NCBI GenBank assembly: GCA_902494085.1
Contig: CABURU010000004.1
Coordinates: forward strand, 80,414-144,413
Direction: 5' to 3'
DNA: 64,000 nucleotides
Origin: an uncultured Collinsella sp.
Lineage (GTDB): Bacteria; Actinomycetota; Coriobacteriia; Coriobacteriales; Coriobacteriaceae
The position numbers and the translations under genes are program-made. The number at the start of each line of letters is the position of its first letter. The stretch's first letter is position 1. The notes beneath the pieces are model-generated. The model saw only the letters and a program-made list of their open reading frames with translations. It was not told where the DNA came from and made no database searches. Shown piece by piece: positions 54,807 to 63,479 of the stretch.

Positions 54807-55205
54807 ATGGCCGAGGTAGACGCCAAGGCCCAGGCCCTCGTGGCCAAGGCGTGCGGCTGGGTTGCCTCGAACCCCGATACGTGGGCGAAGCTGCGCCGCA
54901 TCTGCTACCGCCTGATGCTGGAGGGCCACGTCATCCAGCGCGACAACGTGTACACCCTGGCGTGCCAGAACGGCATGACCGTGAGCGAGGCCAGCGAGTT
55001 CAAGCGCGACCACAACCTGTGGAGCGTGCTGTCCCGCTACATGGTGCTGCAGCGCCCCTCCATGCTGGCCGCCGTGAGCTTCCGCCGCACGCCGGTGGAC
55101 TCCGTGGACCTGGTGGGCACGTGGGAGGCCATCGTGGGCCCAGCCGTTTTCGCCGCCTCCACGCTAACCGAGGCGCAGGGCATCTACGACAGGGGCGCGC
55201 AATGA
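54807..55205 (+). CDS. Phage protein of unknown function, 132 residues
   Basis: Good GTGGAGG site. Helical N-terminus (MAEVDAKAQALVAKACGWVASNPDTW), a middle rich in Arg and aromatics, and Ala-rich C-terminus. The stop overlaps the next start (ATGA). Its place before RusA suggests a replication or recombination accessory. Confidence 0.65.
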   Translation: MAEVDAKAQALVAKACGWVASNPDTWAKLRRICYRLMLEGHVIQRDNVYTLACQNGMTVSEASEFKRDHNLWSVLSRYMVLQRPSMLAAVSFRRTPVDSVDLVGTWEAIVGPAVFAASTLTEAQGIYDRGAQ

Positions 55206-55567
55206 GGTGCACCGTCACGGTCGAGGGCCGAATGCCGAGCCTGAACGACTACATCAGCGCCGAGCGCGCCAACCGCTACAAGGCGGCGGCCATGAAGAAG
55301 CGCGAGACGGCGCGCGTGAGGGCGGCGGCCATGCAGCAGCGCGCGCCGCGCTTCGAGCGCCGGGTGACCGTGCGCACCACGTTCTACGAGCCCGACATGC
55401 GCCGCGACGCCGACAACGTGGGCTTCGCGCGCAAGTTCGTGCTCGACGGCCTGGTGGCGGCGGGCGTAATCAAGGACGACTCCCGCAAGTACGTGGAGCA
55501 GTGCCCCGACAGGGTGTTCACCGACAGGGCGCGCCCCCGCGTGGTCGTGGAGGTGAGCGACGAGTGA
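55202..55567 (+). CDS. RusA-like Holliday-junction resolvase
   Basis: 121 residues. The catalytic acidic residues lie in MRRDADNVGFARKFVLDGL and GVIKDDSRKYVEQ, the RusA signature. These phage enzymes cut four-way junctions at phage replication intermediates. Basic N-terminal segment (SAERANRYKAAAMKKRETAR) is typical. The GTGA overlap links it to the next gene. Confidence 0.85.
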   Translation: MRCTVTVEGRMPSLNDYISAERANRYKAAAMKKRETARVRAAAMQQRAPRFERRVTVRTTFYEPDMRRDADNVGFARKFVLDGLVAAGVIKDDSRKYVEQCPDRVFTDRARPRVVVEVSDE

Positions 55568-56121
55568 CCCGCCGAGACAAGGGCAGGCCACACAGGGCGT
55601 GGCGCAAGGCCGACCTCGACCGCATAGCCGAGCTGGCGGGAAAGGTGCCCGCCCGCGAGATTCGCCGCGAGCTGCGGCTGTCCAAGAACCAGTTGGATAA
55701 CGCGCGGCGCGTGATCAACGCCAGCGGCGGCCACGTGTCCCTGCGCTGCTACCGCCACCGCCTGGAGCTGTGCCCGTCGTGCGGGTGCCGCAGGGCGACC
55801 CTCGGCAAGGACGGCATCTGCGAACCGTGCAGACGCCAGCAGCAGCTTGAGGCCATAGAGGCCCGCATAGCCGAGCTGCTGCCGAGGCTGACCGCAGAGG
55901 AGCGCCGCACCTACGAGCGCACCGAGTGCGGCCGAGAGAGCCGCGCCGACCCCATGCCGCAGGCCCCGGACACCTCGGGCATGAGCCGCTACGCCGCCGA
56001 CAAGGCAGCAGAGGCGCACGACGAGGCCATGGAGCGGTGGCTGTGCCGTTACCTGTACCGCAGGGTCAAGGCGGCGCAGAAGCGCAAGGAGCGCATAGAG
56101 AAAAAAGTTCCGAAATCCTGA
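55564..56121 (+). CDS. Phage protein with HTH-like and zinc-ribbon segments
   Basis: 185 residues from GTG 55564 (overlap with the RusA stop). Residues 15-55 look like a helix-turn-helix (IAELAGKVPAREIRRELRLSKNQLDNARR); then a Cys4 ribbon (CPSCGCRRA and CEPC), then a charged helix rich in Arg, Glu and Ala. Probably DNA-binding. Role inferred from composition only. Confidence 0.65.
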   Translation: MTRRDKGRPHRAWRKADLDRIAELAGKVPAREIRRELRLSKNQLDNARRVINASGGHVSLRCYRHRLELCPSCGCRRATLGKDGICEPCRRQQQLEAIEARIAELLPRLTAEERRTYERTECGRESRADPMPQAPDTSGMSRYAADKAAEAHDEAMERWLCRYLYRRVKAAQKRKERIEKKVPKS

Positions 56122-56163
56122 AAAGTTTTTATCACTTTTAGTTTTCCCAGTTAGGAGACCCAA

Positions 56164-56331
56164 ATGCTCACGGAAATCATCAGCAAGACCGTCGCGGACA
56201 AGACGGTGGACAGCATCCTGAAGCGCATCGCGCTCATGGGCGAGGTGGCCCGCGTGGCGTGCCGCGCCCGCCTGGTGGGCATGGAGTGCCGCGTGGTCGT
56301 AGACGAGGAGGCCCGCGCATGCAATCGCTAG
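56164..56331 (+). CDS. Small phage protein, 55 residues
   Basis: Strong TTAGGAG site. MLTEIISKTVADKTVDSIL and GMECRVVVDEE are visible. It overlaps the ParB-like gene by 13 bp. No family known. Confidence 0.65.
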   Translation: MLTEIISKTVADKTVDSILKRIALMGEVARVACRARLVGMECRVVVDEEARACNR

Positions 56332-57593
56332 AGGAGGTCGCGATCTGCGACGTGTACCCCTACGAGCGCGCCGACGGCGAGCCGATGAACCCGCGCGACT
56401 TCACCACCAGGGAGAGCGCCGAGCACATCGCGGGCCTGGCCGCGCAGTTCAAGGCCAACCGCCTCAACCCCGGCCAGCCCGTCATGAAGCCCATCCTGTA
56501 CAAGGAGGGCGGCATCTACTGGATCATCGACGGCGAGTGCCGCGTGCGCGCCATGAGGGCCATCGGCACCGAGCGTTTCCTGGCCGAGGTCTACGACGAC
56601 CTGGACGACGCCGAGCTGGCGCGCGTGGAGGCCGCCAAGGCCATGGTGGAGACCGACGCCAAGCTGGGGCTGACCGCCGAGGAGAAGTCGCGCGGCGTGC
56701 AGACCATGCTGGCGCTCGACATTCCCGACGAGGAGGTGGCCGTGGCCGCCCGCACCGACGCGGGCACCGTGGCCAAGGCGCGTCGCGCCGCCCGCAGGGT
56801 GCAGGACGCCGCCTACGACATGACGCTCGACCGCCTGGCGGCCATCGCCGAGTTCGAGGGCGACGACGAGGCCGTGGCCGAGCTGCGCGACTGCAAGCAG
56901 TCCGAATGGCAGCGCGTGTACGCGAGCCTGAAGGCCGAGGCCGAGCAGAGGCGCAACCGCGCCGAGGTGGTGGCGGTGCTTGCCGACGCGGGCGTCGAGT
57001 TCGTCGACGAATGCCCCGAGGGCTTCGCCGCATGCCGCACGTTTTCCGACTACCGCCCCGACCTGGCGGCGCTGGACGCCTACGTGGCCGACAACGCGGG
57101 CGCGGGGCTTCTGGCCGAGGAGACGCCGTTCGGCGTGACCCTGCTGGCGCCGGTGGCCGACGAGGCCGCACAGGCCGCAGCCCAGCGCAAGGCCGACTTC
57201 CAGGCCGCCTACGAGGACGGCGCGAAGGCCCGCCGCGAGTGGCTTGCCGCCCACGCGGGCGACCTCAAGTCGATGCGCCGCACGGCTCTGGCGCTGACCG
57301 CGTTCGCCATGGAGGCCGAGGCCGTGGAATCGTTCGAGGAGCTGCTGGGCCGACCCATCGACCGCACGCCCACCGAGCTGGCCATGGCCATGGGCTGGCG
57401 GGCAGCGTGGAACATGAGCGGCTGGACGGCCTGGAGCCTCATGGAAGACGGCAGCTCCGTGTACCTCAACCGAGCGACGGTCGAGAACGTGACCATCATC
57501 TACGAGGCCATGAAGGCCGACGGCTACGAGCCGAACGCGGCCGAGACGGAAACCTACGAGGCGTGCATGGCGCGCCTGGGAAGCGAGGAGTAA
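56319..57593 (+). CDS. ParB/Sulfiredoxin-domain phage protein
   Basis: 424 residues. Residues 1-105 match a ParB-like fold: DVYPYERADGEPMNPRDFT, then IDGECRVRAMRAIG (the GERR-type motif). The rest is helical and rich in Ala and Glu. Such proteins in phages have nuclease, CTPase or regulatory roles. The start at 56319 is inside the preceding small gene; an upstream extension to 56259 is shadow. Confidence 0.75.
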   Translation: MQSLEEVAICDVYPYERADGEPMNPRDFTTRESAEHIAGLAAQFKANRLNPGQPVMKPILYKEGGIYWIIDGECRVRAMRAIGTERFLAEVYDDLDDAELARVEAAKAMVETDAKLGLTAEEKSRGVQTMLALDIPDEEVAVAARTDAGTVAKARRAARRVQDAAYDMTLDRLAAIAEFEGDDEAVAELRDCKQSEWQRVYASLKAEAEQRRNRAEVVAVLADAGVEFVDECPEGFAACRTFSDYRPDLAALDAYVADNAGAGLLAEETPFGVTLLAPVADEAAQAAAQRKADFQAAYEDGAKARREWLAAHAGDLKSMRRTALALTAFAMEAEAVESFEELLGRPIDRTPTELAMAMGWRAAWNMSGWTAWSLMEDGSSVYLNRATVENVTIIYEAMKADGYEPNAAETETYEACMARLGSEE

Positions 57594-58616
57594 ATGAGCG
57601 AAGCAGTTGAGGCCGAGATCGTCGAGCCCGAGGAGGCGTCAGAGCTGACCGTGGCGTACTCCCCCGCCGTGATCGAGGCCAACTTCGACGCCCTGGAGGC
57701 GCACGTGCGCAGGCTGGTGGCCGACTACGAGGGCGCGACCTACGACATGGGCAAGGACGAGAACGTGAAGGCCGCCAAGCGCGACCGCGCCTACCTCAAC
57801 GGCATCGCCAAGGAGATAGACGAGCGCCGCAAGGCCGTGAGCCGCGAGTACACGAAGCCCCTGGCCGCGTTCGAGGACAGGTGCAAGGCCGTGGCGGGCA
57901 TCGCGAAGCAGGCGGCCGACGGCATCAAGGCGCAGCTGGACGAGGCCGAGGAGGAGCGCCAGCTGCGCGCGTACGCCAAGCTGCGGGAGCACTACGAGGA
58001 GTTCGCCGGGCTGCTGGCCCCCGTCGTGCCCTATGAGCGTTTCCACGAGAAGCAGTGGACCAACAAGACCTTCGGCGAGGTGAAGGCATTCAAGGCCCTG
58101 GAGGCCAAGGTAGAGCGCCTGGCCCAGGACTGGGAAACCCTCAAGGCGCAGTTCCAGGGCGAGCCGTTCTACGACGAGGCCGAGCGCGAGCTGTTCGCCA
58201 CCCTGGACCTGGGCGCGGCCATAACGGCGGCGCACAAGGCCGAGGAGGAGCGCCGGCGCATCGCCGAGCTGAAGGCGGCCATGGAGCCGGAACCCGTGGA
58301 AGAGCCCGAACCCGAACCCGAAGCGGTGCCCGAGCCCGAGGAATGCCAGCCCGCAGAGTTCCCGCAGCCGCTTGAGCAGATGCCCGAGCCGCAGCCCGAG
58401 CCGCAGCCCGCGCCCATGCCCGCCCCGGTGCCGCCAGCGCCGCCCGCACCGGCACCCGTGGCCATGGCGGGCGACCCGTGGACGGTCGTGGTGCCGTGCG
58501 CCACGCGCGAGCAGATGCAGGGCGTCGCGGCGGCCCTCAAGGCGCAGGGCGTCGTGGGCACCATCATGCACGGCACGGTGGGCCAGGTTTACGAGCGAAT
58601 GAACGGAGGCTACTAG
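57594..58616 (+). CDS. DUF1351-type phage protein with Pro-rich tail
   Basis: 340 residues. Residues 1-215 form a long charged coiled-coil region (KERRKAVSREYTKPLAAFE-type helices) like DUF1351 proteins near phage recombinases. Residues 230-290 are dense in Pro, Glu and Gln (PEPEP repeats). The final 50 residues look like a small globular fold (WTVVVPCATREQMQGVAAAL). Its start is one base after the preceding stop. Confidence 0.75.
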   Translation: MSEAVEAEIVEPEEASELTVAYSPAVIEANFDALEAHVRRLVADYEGATYDMGKDENVKAAKRDRAYLNGIAKEIDERRKAVSREYTKPLAAFEDRCKAVAGIAKQAADGIKAQLDEAEEERQLRAYAKLREHYEEFAGLLAPVVPYERFHEKQWTNKTFGEVKAFKALEAKVERLAQDWETLKAQFQGEPFYDEAERELFATLDLGAAITAAHKAEEERRRIAELKAAMEPEPVEEPEPEPEAVPEPEECQPAEFPQPLEQMPEPQPEPQPAPMPAPVPPAPPAPAPVAMAGDPWTVVVPCATREQMQGVAAALKAQGVVGTIMHGTVGQVYERMNGGY

Positions 58617-58617
58617 C

Positions 58618-59190
58618 ATGACCCAGGAACAGCAGTCCATCGACCTCATGGCGGCCGTTGCCCGCGTGCAGCGCGCCGTGGTGGTGCCCAAGGCCAAGTA
58701 CAACGCTTTCGGCAAGTTCAGCTACCGCAGCTACGAGGACATAGTGGCCGCGCTGAAGGAGCCGTGCGCCAAGGAGGGCCTGGCGTTCTTCATGACCGAC
58801 GAGCTGGTGCAGATAGGCGACCGCTACTACGTGAAGTCCACGGCGTGCGTGTTCCCCGCCGAGGGCGGCGAGGGCCTGCTGCAGGTGAGCGCCTACGCCC
58901 GCGAGGACGAGCACAAGAAGGGCTCGGACGACGCCCAGGTGACCGGCATGGCGTCGAGCTACGCCCGCAAGTGCGCGCTGTGCGGCGCGTTCGCCATCGA
59001 CGGGCAGAGCGATCCCGACGCCATGGAGGAGCAGCCCGCGCCCGAGGAGAAGCAGCCGCCCGCAGACGGCCCCTTCACGGCCCACTGCCGCAGCTGCGGG
59101 GCGCGCTACCAGTTCGCCAGCATGCCGCAGTACATGGAGTTCGTGGCCAACAGCCCGTGCTGCCCGCGCCCCGACTGGCAGGTGGAGTAG
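58618..59190 (+). CDS. ERF-family single-strand annealing recombinase
   Basis: 190 residues. The ERF core is clear: VQRAVVVPKAKYNAFGKFSYRSYEDIVAALKEP, then GMASSYARKCALCGAFAID. The C-terminal 45 residues add a zinc-ribbon-like Cys4 (CRSCG and CCPRP). ERF proteins anneal single strands in phage recombination; SSB and RusA are encoded nearby. Confidence 0.88.
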   Translation: MTQEQQSIDLMAAVARVQRAVVVPKAKYNAFGKFSYRSYEDIVAALKEPCAKEGLAFFMTDELVQIGDRYYVKSTACVFPAEGGEGLLQVSAYAREDEHKKGSDDAQVTGMASSYARKCALCGAFAIDGQSDPDAMEEQPAPEEKQPPADGPFTAHCRSCGARYQFASMPQYMEFVANSPCCPRPDWQVE

Positions 59191-59544
59191 ATGCAGGCGC
59201 TCACCGAGGAGCTGGACGAGCTGACCGACAGGCTGGAGGCCGAGCTGAAGACCTGCAAGGAGTCGGGCTGCCAGTACGCCGAGAACGAGGCCGAGTACCG
59301 CAAGGCCCTGCGCATCGCCATCCTGAACGAGCGCCAGAAGGGCATGCCCGTCACCATCGTCGGCGACGTGTGCCGGGGCCAGGAGCAGATAGCGGAGGCC
59401 AAGCGCCGCCGCGACTGCTCCGAGGCCATCTACAAGGCCTCGCAGGAGGCCATCAACGTAATCAAGCTGCGTATCCGCATGGTAGACGCGCAGATCACCC
59501 GCATCTGGAACAGCGGGGACGTAACCCAAGGAGGGTATCTATGA
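59191..59544 (+). CDS. Coiled-coil phage protein, 117 residues
   Basis: Starts immediately after the ERF stop and ends in an ATGA overlap with ssb. Heptad-like helices (LTEELDELTDRLEAELKTC) dominate. No family; its place between erf and ssb suggests a recombination or replication accessory. Confidence 0.65.
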   Translation: MQALTEELDELTDRLEAELKTCKESGCQYAENEAEYRKALRIAILNERQKGMPVTIVGDVCRGQEQIAEAKRRRDCSEAIYKASQEAINVIKLRIRMVDAQITRIWNSGDVTQGGYL

Positions 59545-60095
59545 GCATCAACCGCGTGTGCATATCCGGCAACCTGACCCGCGACCCCGTGCTGCGCTCC
59601 ACGTCTGGCGGCATGTCCGTGCTGTCCATGGGCGTGGCCGTCAACGACCGCCGCAAGAACCAGCAGACCGGGCAGTGGGAGGACTACCCGAACTTCGTGG
59701 ACTGCACGCTGTTCGGCACCCGCGGCGAGAAGCTGGCGCAGTACCTCGCCAAAGGCAGCAAGGTGGCCATCGAGGGCAAGCTGCGCTACCGCAGCTGGAA
59801 CGACCAGCAGACCGGCCAGAAGCGCAGCGCGCTGGAGGTCGTGGTGGACGAGCTGGAGTTCATGAGCGGCCAGCAACAGCAGCAGGGCTACGCGCCGCAG
59901 CAGTACGCGCCCCAGGCGGCCCCGCAAGCGCCGCAGGCCCGCACGTACGGCCAGGGACGCCCCGCCCCGGCACCTGCGCCGCAGCAGCCCGCCTACGCGC
60001 CGCAGCCGGCCACTCAGCAGGCGTACGCGCCACAGCAGCCCGCGCCGCAGCAGCAGGCCATGCCCGATCTGTACGACGAGGATATCCCGTTTTAG
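59541..60095 (+). CDS. ssb: Phage single-stranded DNA-binding protein
   Basis: 184 residues. The OB fold (1-112) starts INRVCISGNLTRDPVLR and has WNDQQTGQKRSALEVVVDELEF. A linker of about 65 residues is made of Gln, Ala, Pro and Tyr. The C-terminal tip DEDIPF is the protein-binding hook. It coats single-stranded DNA in phage replication. Confidence 0.95.
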   Translation: MSINRVCISGNLTRDPVLRSTSGGMSVLSMGVAVNDRRKNQQTGQWEDYPNFVDCTLFGTRGEKLAQYLAKGSKVAIEGKLRYRSWNDQQTGQKRSALEVVVDELEFMSGQQQQQGYAPQQYAPQAAPQAPQARTYGQGRPAPAPAPQQPAYAPQPATQQAYAPQQPAPQQQAMPDLYDEDIPF

Positions 60096-60114
60096 GGAAG
60101 GCGACGGCGACACT

Positions 60115-60816
60115 ATGGGCATGGTTATACACGACGACTTCTGGGCGGCCGCGCAGGCCATGCCCGAGAAGCAGCGCGCGCCGTTCATCTACGCCATCGT
60201 CGAGTACCGGTTCACGGGCAAGGAGCCGCAGGGCAGCCCCGCGTGGCTGCCTACCTTCCTGGTGCTCAAGGGCAGGCTCGACATGGGCGACGAGAAGAGC
60301 GAGCGCGCAAGGAAGGCGGCCAACGCCCGCTGGGGCAACAGGCCGGGGAAGGAAGACGCGGTGGACGACGCGGCGGCACGGGCGCAAGCCGATGCGCAAG
60401 CACATGCGGAAGCATATGCGGATACAGATGCAGTCGCACATGCGCAAGCAGATGCGGATGCACATGCAGGCGCATCGAGTTGCGGCAATGCAGAGGTTGA
60501 GGTTGAGGTTGAGAATATAGATAACCCCTTAATCCCCTTTGACGAAATCGTGCATGCGCTCAACGAGGCAGCCGGCACCCGCTACCGCTCAAGCAGCGCC
60601 AAGACCCGCAGGCTGATACACGCCCGCTGGGCCGAGGGCTACCGCCTCCCCGACTTCCTGGCCGTCATCGACACGATGGCGGCCGAGTGGGCGGGCGACC
60701 CGAAGATGGCCAAGTACCTGCGGCCCTCCACGCTGTTCTCGCCGAAGTTCGAGGACTACGTGAACCGCGGCCCGAGGACCCGGAAGGAGGCCGACGGCTA
60801 TGCCGAGTACGACTGA
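60115..60816 (+). CDS. Phage replication protein with conserved C-terminal domain
   Basis: 233 residues. Starts MGMVIHDDFWAAAQAMPEKQRAPFIYAIVEY, as in DUF6291-type proteins. Residues 90-120 are an Ala/His/Asp-rich repeat (AHAQADADAH). The C-terminal 75 residues (EIVHALNEAAGTRYRSSSAK ... EWAGDPKMAKYLRPSTLFSPKFEDYVN) match the phage replication-organiser C-terminal domain. It precedes the helicase loader and probably recruits it to the origin. Confidence 0.85.
   Translation: MGMVIHDDFWAAAQAMPEKQRAPFIYAIVEYRFTGKEPQGSPAWLPTFLVLKGRLDMGDEKSERARKAANARWGNRPGKEDAVDDAAARAQADAQAHAEAYADTDAVAHAQADADAHAGASSCGNAEVEVEVENIDNPLIPFDEIVHALNEAAGTRYRSSSAKTRRLIHARWAEGYRLPDFLAVIDTMAAEWAGDPKMAKYLRPSTLFSPKFEDYVNRGPRTRKEADGYAEYD
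60374..60482 (+). repeat. Short tandem repeats inside the replication gene
   Basis: Several copies of GCACATGCG-like and GCAAGCAGATGCG-like units encode the Ala-His-Asp stretch. Slippage-prone, so length probably varies between strains. Confidence 0.7.
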
Positions 60817-61528
60817 GTGCCCCCACTGCGGGGCGCAGCTGGAGGTCCGCTACGTGGTGCTGGCTGGCCGCCGCACCTTCTGCGGCTGGAAGCCGTGCGG
60901 CTGCCCGGGTGCCGTGGCGGAGCGCGACGAGCGTTCGCGCCTTGAGGCCAGGGCCAAGGCCGAGGAGGCCGCAGCCAAACGCCGCCGGGCCTACGAGCGG
61001 GCCGGAATCAAGCCCCGCTTCATGACAGCCGCCTCCCCCATGGCCGAGGGCATTGCCGCGAAGGTTGAGCAAGGGCGCGGGGCGTACATCTGCGGCCCCG
61101 TGGGAACCGGCAAGACCCACCTGGCGAGCGCCGTGGCGCGGCTCCTGGTGGACGGCGGCACCAGCGTGAGGGTGACCGACATGCTGGGCGTGCTGGCCGC
61201 CATCAAGGGCACCTACGGCGGCGACGGCACCGAGGACGGCGTGCTGTCCAGGCTCTCCCGCGTGGGGTGCCTGGTGCTGGACGACCTGGGCAAGGAGTCC
61301 CCCACCGACTGGACGCTGGGGCAGGTGTTCCGCGTCGTGAACGACAGGTACGAGAACATGAGGCCCGTGGTCGTGACCACGCAGTACGGCAAGAGCGACC
61401 TCATACGCCGCCTGGCCAAGAACGGCGACGAGGAGACGGCGGTGGCCATCGTGAGCCGCCTGTCGGAGATGTGCGACAAGTACGAGCTGCAAGGCAAGGA
61501 CAGGAGGCTATCGAATGGCAAACGTTGA
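60800..61528 (+). CDS. DnaC-like helicase loader
   Basis: 242 residues. A short N-terminal Cys-rich segment (CPHCG and CGWKPCGC) precedes an AAA+ domain: Walker A GPVGTGKTHLA, Walker B CLVLDDLGKE, sensor 1 VVVTTQYG. It would load the replicative helicase with the upstream replication protein. Overlaps the neighbours on both sides. Confidence 0.92.
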   Translation: MPSTTECPHCGAQLEVRYVVLAGRRTFCGWKPCGCPGAVAERDERSRLEARAKAEEAAAKRRRAYERAGIKPRFMTAASPMAEGIAAKVEQGRGAYICGPVGTGKTHLASAVARLLVDGGTSVRVTDMLGVLAAIKGTYGGDGTEDGVLSRLSRVGCLVLDDLGKESPTDWTLGQVFRVVNDRYENMRPVVVTTQYGKSDLIRRLAKNGDEETAVAIVSRLSEMCDKYELQGKDRRLSNGKR

Positions 61529-61910
61529 CACGCTGCCCGAGATCCTGCGCCCCCTCATGGAGGGGCCGAGCATCGAGCCGCCCAGGTGCGCCGTGTGCGG
61601 CGCGCCGTGGCCGCTCAACCGCCACCACATCGTGAGGCGCGGGGCGGGCAAGCTGTTCCGCGACGGGCGCGAGGTTCCCAAGCCCACGGTGATGCTGTGC
61701 GGCAGCGGCAACGGCAGCGGCTGCCACGGGCTGGCGCACGTCAACCGGCTGCACTTCCGCTGGGTCAGGGCCGAGCAGAGGTTCAACCGCCCCGCCCCGC
61801 CGGGCTCGGGGCACTGGGAGTACCTGCTGCTGCCGGAACCGACCAAGTACGCGGATGCCCTGGCCATGGACGGCTGGGGGCGGCTGCCGAGGGGCAGGCG
61901 GTGCATGTGA
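61515..61910 (+). CDS. HNH-endonuclease-like phage protein
   Basis: 131 residues. CAVCGAPWPLNRHHIVRRG gives a CxxC plus His-His, and LCGSGNGSGCHGLAH a second Cys/His set, the layout of an HNH fold. The Asn/His of the third part is less clear. It may cut DNA or only bind zinc. Confidence 0.7.
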   Translation: MANVDTLPEILRPLMEGPSIEPPRCAVCGAPWPLNRHHIVRRGAGKLFRDGREVPKPTVMLCGSGNGSGCHGLAHVNRLHFRWVRAEQRFNRPAPPGSGHWEYLLLPEPTKYADALAMDGWGRLPRGRRCM

Positions 61911-62155
61911 GCGGGTACGAGCCTTCAAGCGGGTGGAACCTCCCGCCCGGGTGCTTCGAGTCCGACCCCAGGGCACCGTGGAACCGGCCCGACCCGTGGG
62001 AGGGCCGCACGTGCCGGGAGTGCCGCTTCTGCGGCCGCGTGCAGGGCGCTGGCGGCGAGGCCGTGTGCGCCCGCGACGCCATGACGGGCGGCGGCCCCGA
62101 CGTGGAGGCGGCAGACGAGACAAGCGAGGCATGCGAGTGCTTCGAGTTCGAATAG
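61907..62155 (+). CDS. Small Cys-rich phage protein, 82 residues
   Basis: GTG start overlapping the HNH gene stop (GTGA). Eight Cys in total: CRECRFC in the middle, and others at EACECFEFE. Likely zinc-binding. Unknown role. Confidence 0.6.
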   Translation: MSGYEPSSGWNLPPGCFESDPRAPWNRPDPWEGRTCRECRFCGRVQGAGGEAVCARDAMTGGGPDVEAADETSEACECFEFE

Positions 62156-62166
62156 GAGACGAAACG

Positions 62167-62376
62167 ATGAAGAAGATCTACGCGGTGGCCACGGAGAGCG
62201 ACGTGGTGCTGGCGTTCGAGAGCAGATCGGACGCAGACGAGTACGCAGGCGAGCACGACGGCATGGCGGTGCTGCCGGTGCCGTGCGTGGGGGCCTACGA
62301 GCACCCCAGCGAGAAGTCGGCCACCGACTGGGACCGAATCGCCGACGCTCTGCCGAAGGGAGGCGAGCAGGCATGA
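62167..62376 (+). CDS. Small phage protein, 69 residues
   Basis: Good TAGGAG site. IYAVATESDVVLAFESRSDADEYAGEHDGMAVLPVP suggests a small alpha/beta fold. Its stop overlaps the next start. Confidence 0.6.
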   Translation: MKKIYAVATESDVVLAFESRSDADEYAGEHDGMAVLPVPCVGAYEHPSEKSATDWDRIADALPKGGEQA

Positions 62377-62564
62377 GGCTGTACATGTGCGCATGCGAAC
62401 GCTGCGGCAAGGAGGTGCCGGCGACCCTGGCGGGTTACGCCAAGATGGTGCTGAGGAACAGCGCGCGAATCGACGGCAAGGCAAGGGCCTTGTGCCCGGA
62501 GTGCGCCGAGAGCCTGCGGGCGTGGTTCCTCGCAGGCGCGGTGAAGCCGGAAGGAAGGGAGTAG
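62373..62564 (+). CDS. Small zinc-ribbon phage protein, 63 residues
   Basis: ATG 62373 in the ATGA overlap. Cys pairs CACERCGKE and CPEC bracket a helix. Probable zinc ribbon. Next start is 2 bases after the stop. Confidence 0.6.
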   Translation: MRLYMCACERCGKEVPATLAGYAKMVLRNSARIDGKARALCPECAESLRAWFLAGAVKPEGRE

Positions 62565-62566
62565 CC

Positions 62567-63073
62567 ATGGGAATCATCTGCGATACCTGCGGGCGCGATA
62601 TCGACGCCCTGGGGCAGGACAACATGGGCGTAGACGCGCCGCTGTGCGAGGACTGCTGGGGCGAGCAGCAAAGCCATACGGTAGCAGTGCCGCGTCGCGA
62701 GGCTCGCAACCTGAGGTTCGAGAACGCCCTACTGCGCGAAAAGCTGGACGCCGGAACCGAAGAGACGGCCGTGCAGAACCTGCGCAAGGGCATCGAGACG
62801 GCCTACGAGGCGAGCCGCGAGCGCGCCCTGGCGCTCACGAAGCTGGACGAGTGCGAGCTGTGGCTGGGGCGCTGCGAGCCCAAGGAGACAGCGTCACCGA
62901 CGCTCAAGGGCGCGGCCCAGGACGCCGCCATGCCTTGCCTCAAGGCCGAAGAGGCGCACGGTTTCGCGATGCCCGACGTGAACGTGGAGGTGAAGGCCGA
63001 GGTAACGGCCGAGGAGCTGGCCAAGAGCCTGCGCGAGGCCATGAAGCCGGCCATGCGGATGGCGGTGGAGTAG
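62567..63073 (+). CDS. Zinc-ribbon plus coiled-coil phage protein, 168 residues
   Basis: N-terminal Cys4 (CDTCGRDI and CEDCWGEQQ), then a long helix (RFENALLREKL) and a segment ending VEVKAEVTAEELAKSLREAM. Function unknown. Confidence 0.6.
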   Translation: MGIICDTCGRDIDALGQDNMGVDAPLCEDCWGEQQSHTVAVPRREARNLRFENALLREKLDAGTEETAVQNLRKGIETAYEASRERALALTKLDECELWLGRCEPKETASPTLKGAAQDAAMPCLKAEEAHGFAMPDVNVEVKAEVTAEELAKSLREAMKPAMRMAVE

Positions 63074-63075
63074 CC

Positions 63076-63261
63076 ATGGAGCAGCAGACCGAGAAGCCGA
63101 AGCGCCGACCCAGTATCGAGGTGCGCTGCCCGAAGTGCGGCATGCGCGAGATCTGGCACCACCTGCCCAAGGGCGGCGACCGCTGCCGCTGGTGCGGTCA
63201 CCTGTTCGAGGACTTCACCTACCGCAAGGTCGGGCCGAGCGCGAAGGAGGGGGCGCGATGA
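63076..63261 (+). CDS. Small zinc-ribbon phage protein, 61 residues
   Basis: Cys4 ribbon CPKCGMREIWHH and CRWCGHLF with a basic N-terminus. Starts 2 bases after the preceding stop; overlaps the next start. Confidence 0.6.
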   Translation: MEQQTEKPKRRPSIEVRCPKCGMREIWHHLPKGGDRCRWCGHLFEDFTYRKVGPSAKEGAR

Positions 63262-63479
63262 CGAACTGGGAGCACCTTTTCGGCACGCCCGAGCGGGCCA
63301 TCCACACGGAGACGGAGTTCCACTCGTGGCCCTTCTTCATCGCCGTGTATGAGACGAGCCGCATGAGCAGCTGCACTACCAGCAAGCGGCTGCTGGCCAG
63401 CTTCTGCGAGGAGGCCGACTACCTGGAATGGCTCAAGGCCGAGTACGACGACGGCACCGTCGAGTGGGAGGAGCGATGA
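63258..63479 (+). CDS. Small phage protein, 73 residues
   Basis: MTNWEHLFGTPERA, then WPFFIAVYE and a charged C-terminus (EADYLEWLKAEYDDGTVEWEER). The first part recalls short proteins found in many phages. Overlap with the next gene (ATGA). Confidence 0.6.
   Translation: MTNWEHLFGTPERAIHTETEFHSWPFFIAVYETSRMSSCTTSKRLLASFCEEADYLEWLKAEYDDGTVEWEER

Noticed and set aside
54548..55567. 339-codon frame over the phage early genes
   Set aside because: Only its last 121 codons (RusA) look like protein; the rest overlaps better-supported genes in other frames and is open because of high GC.
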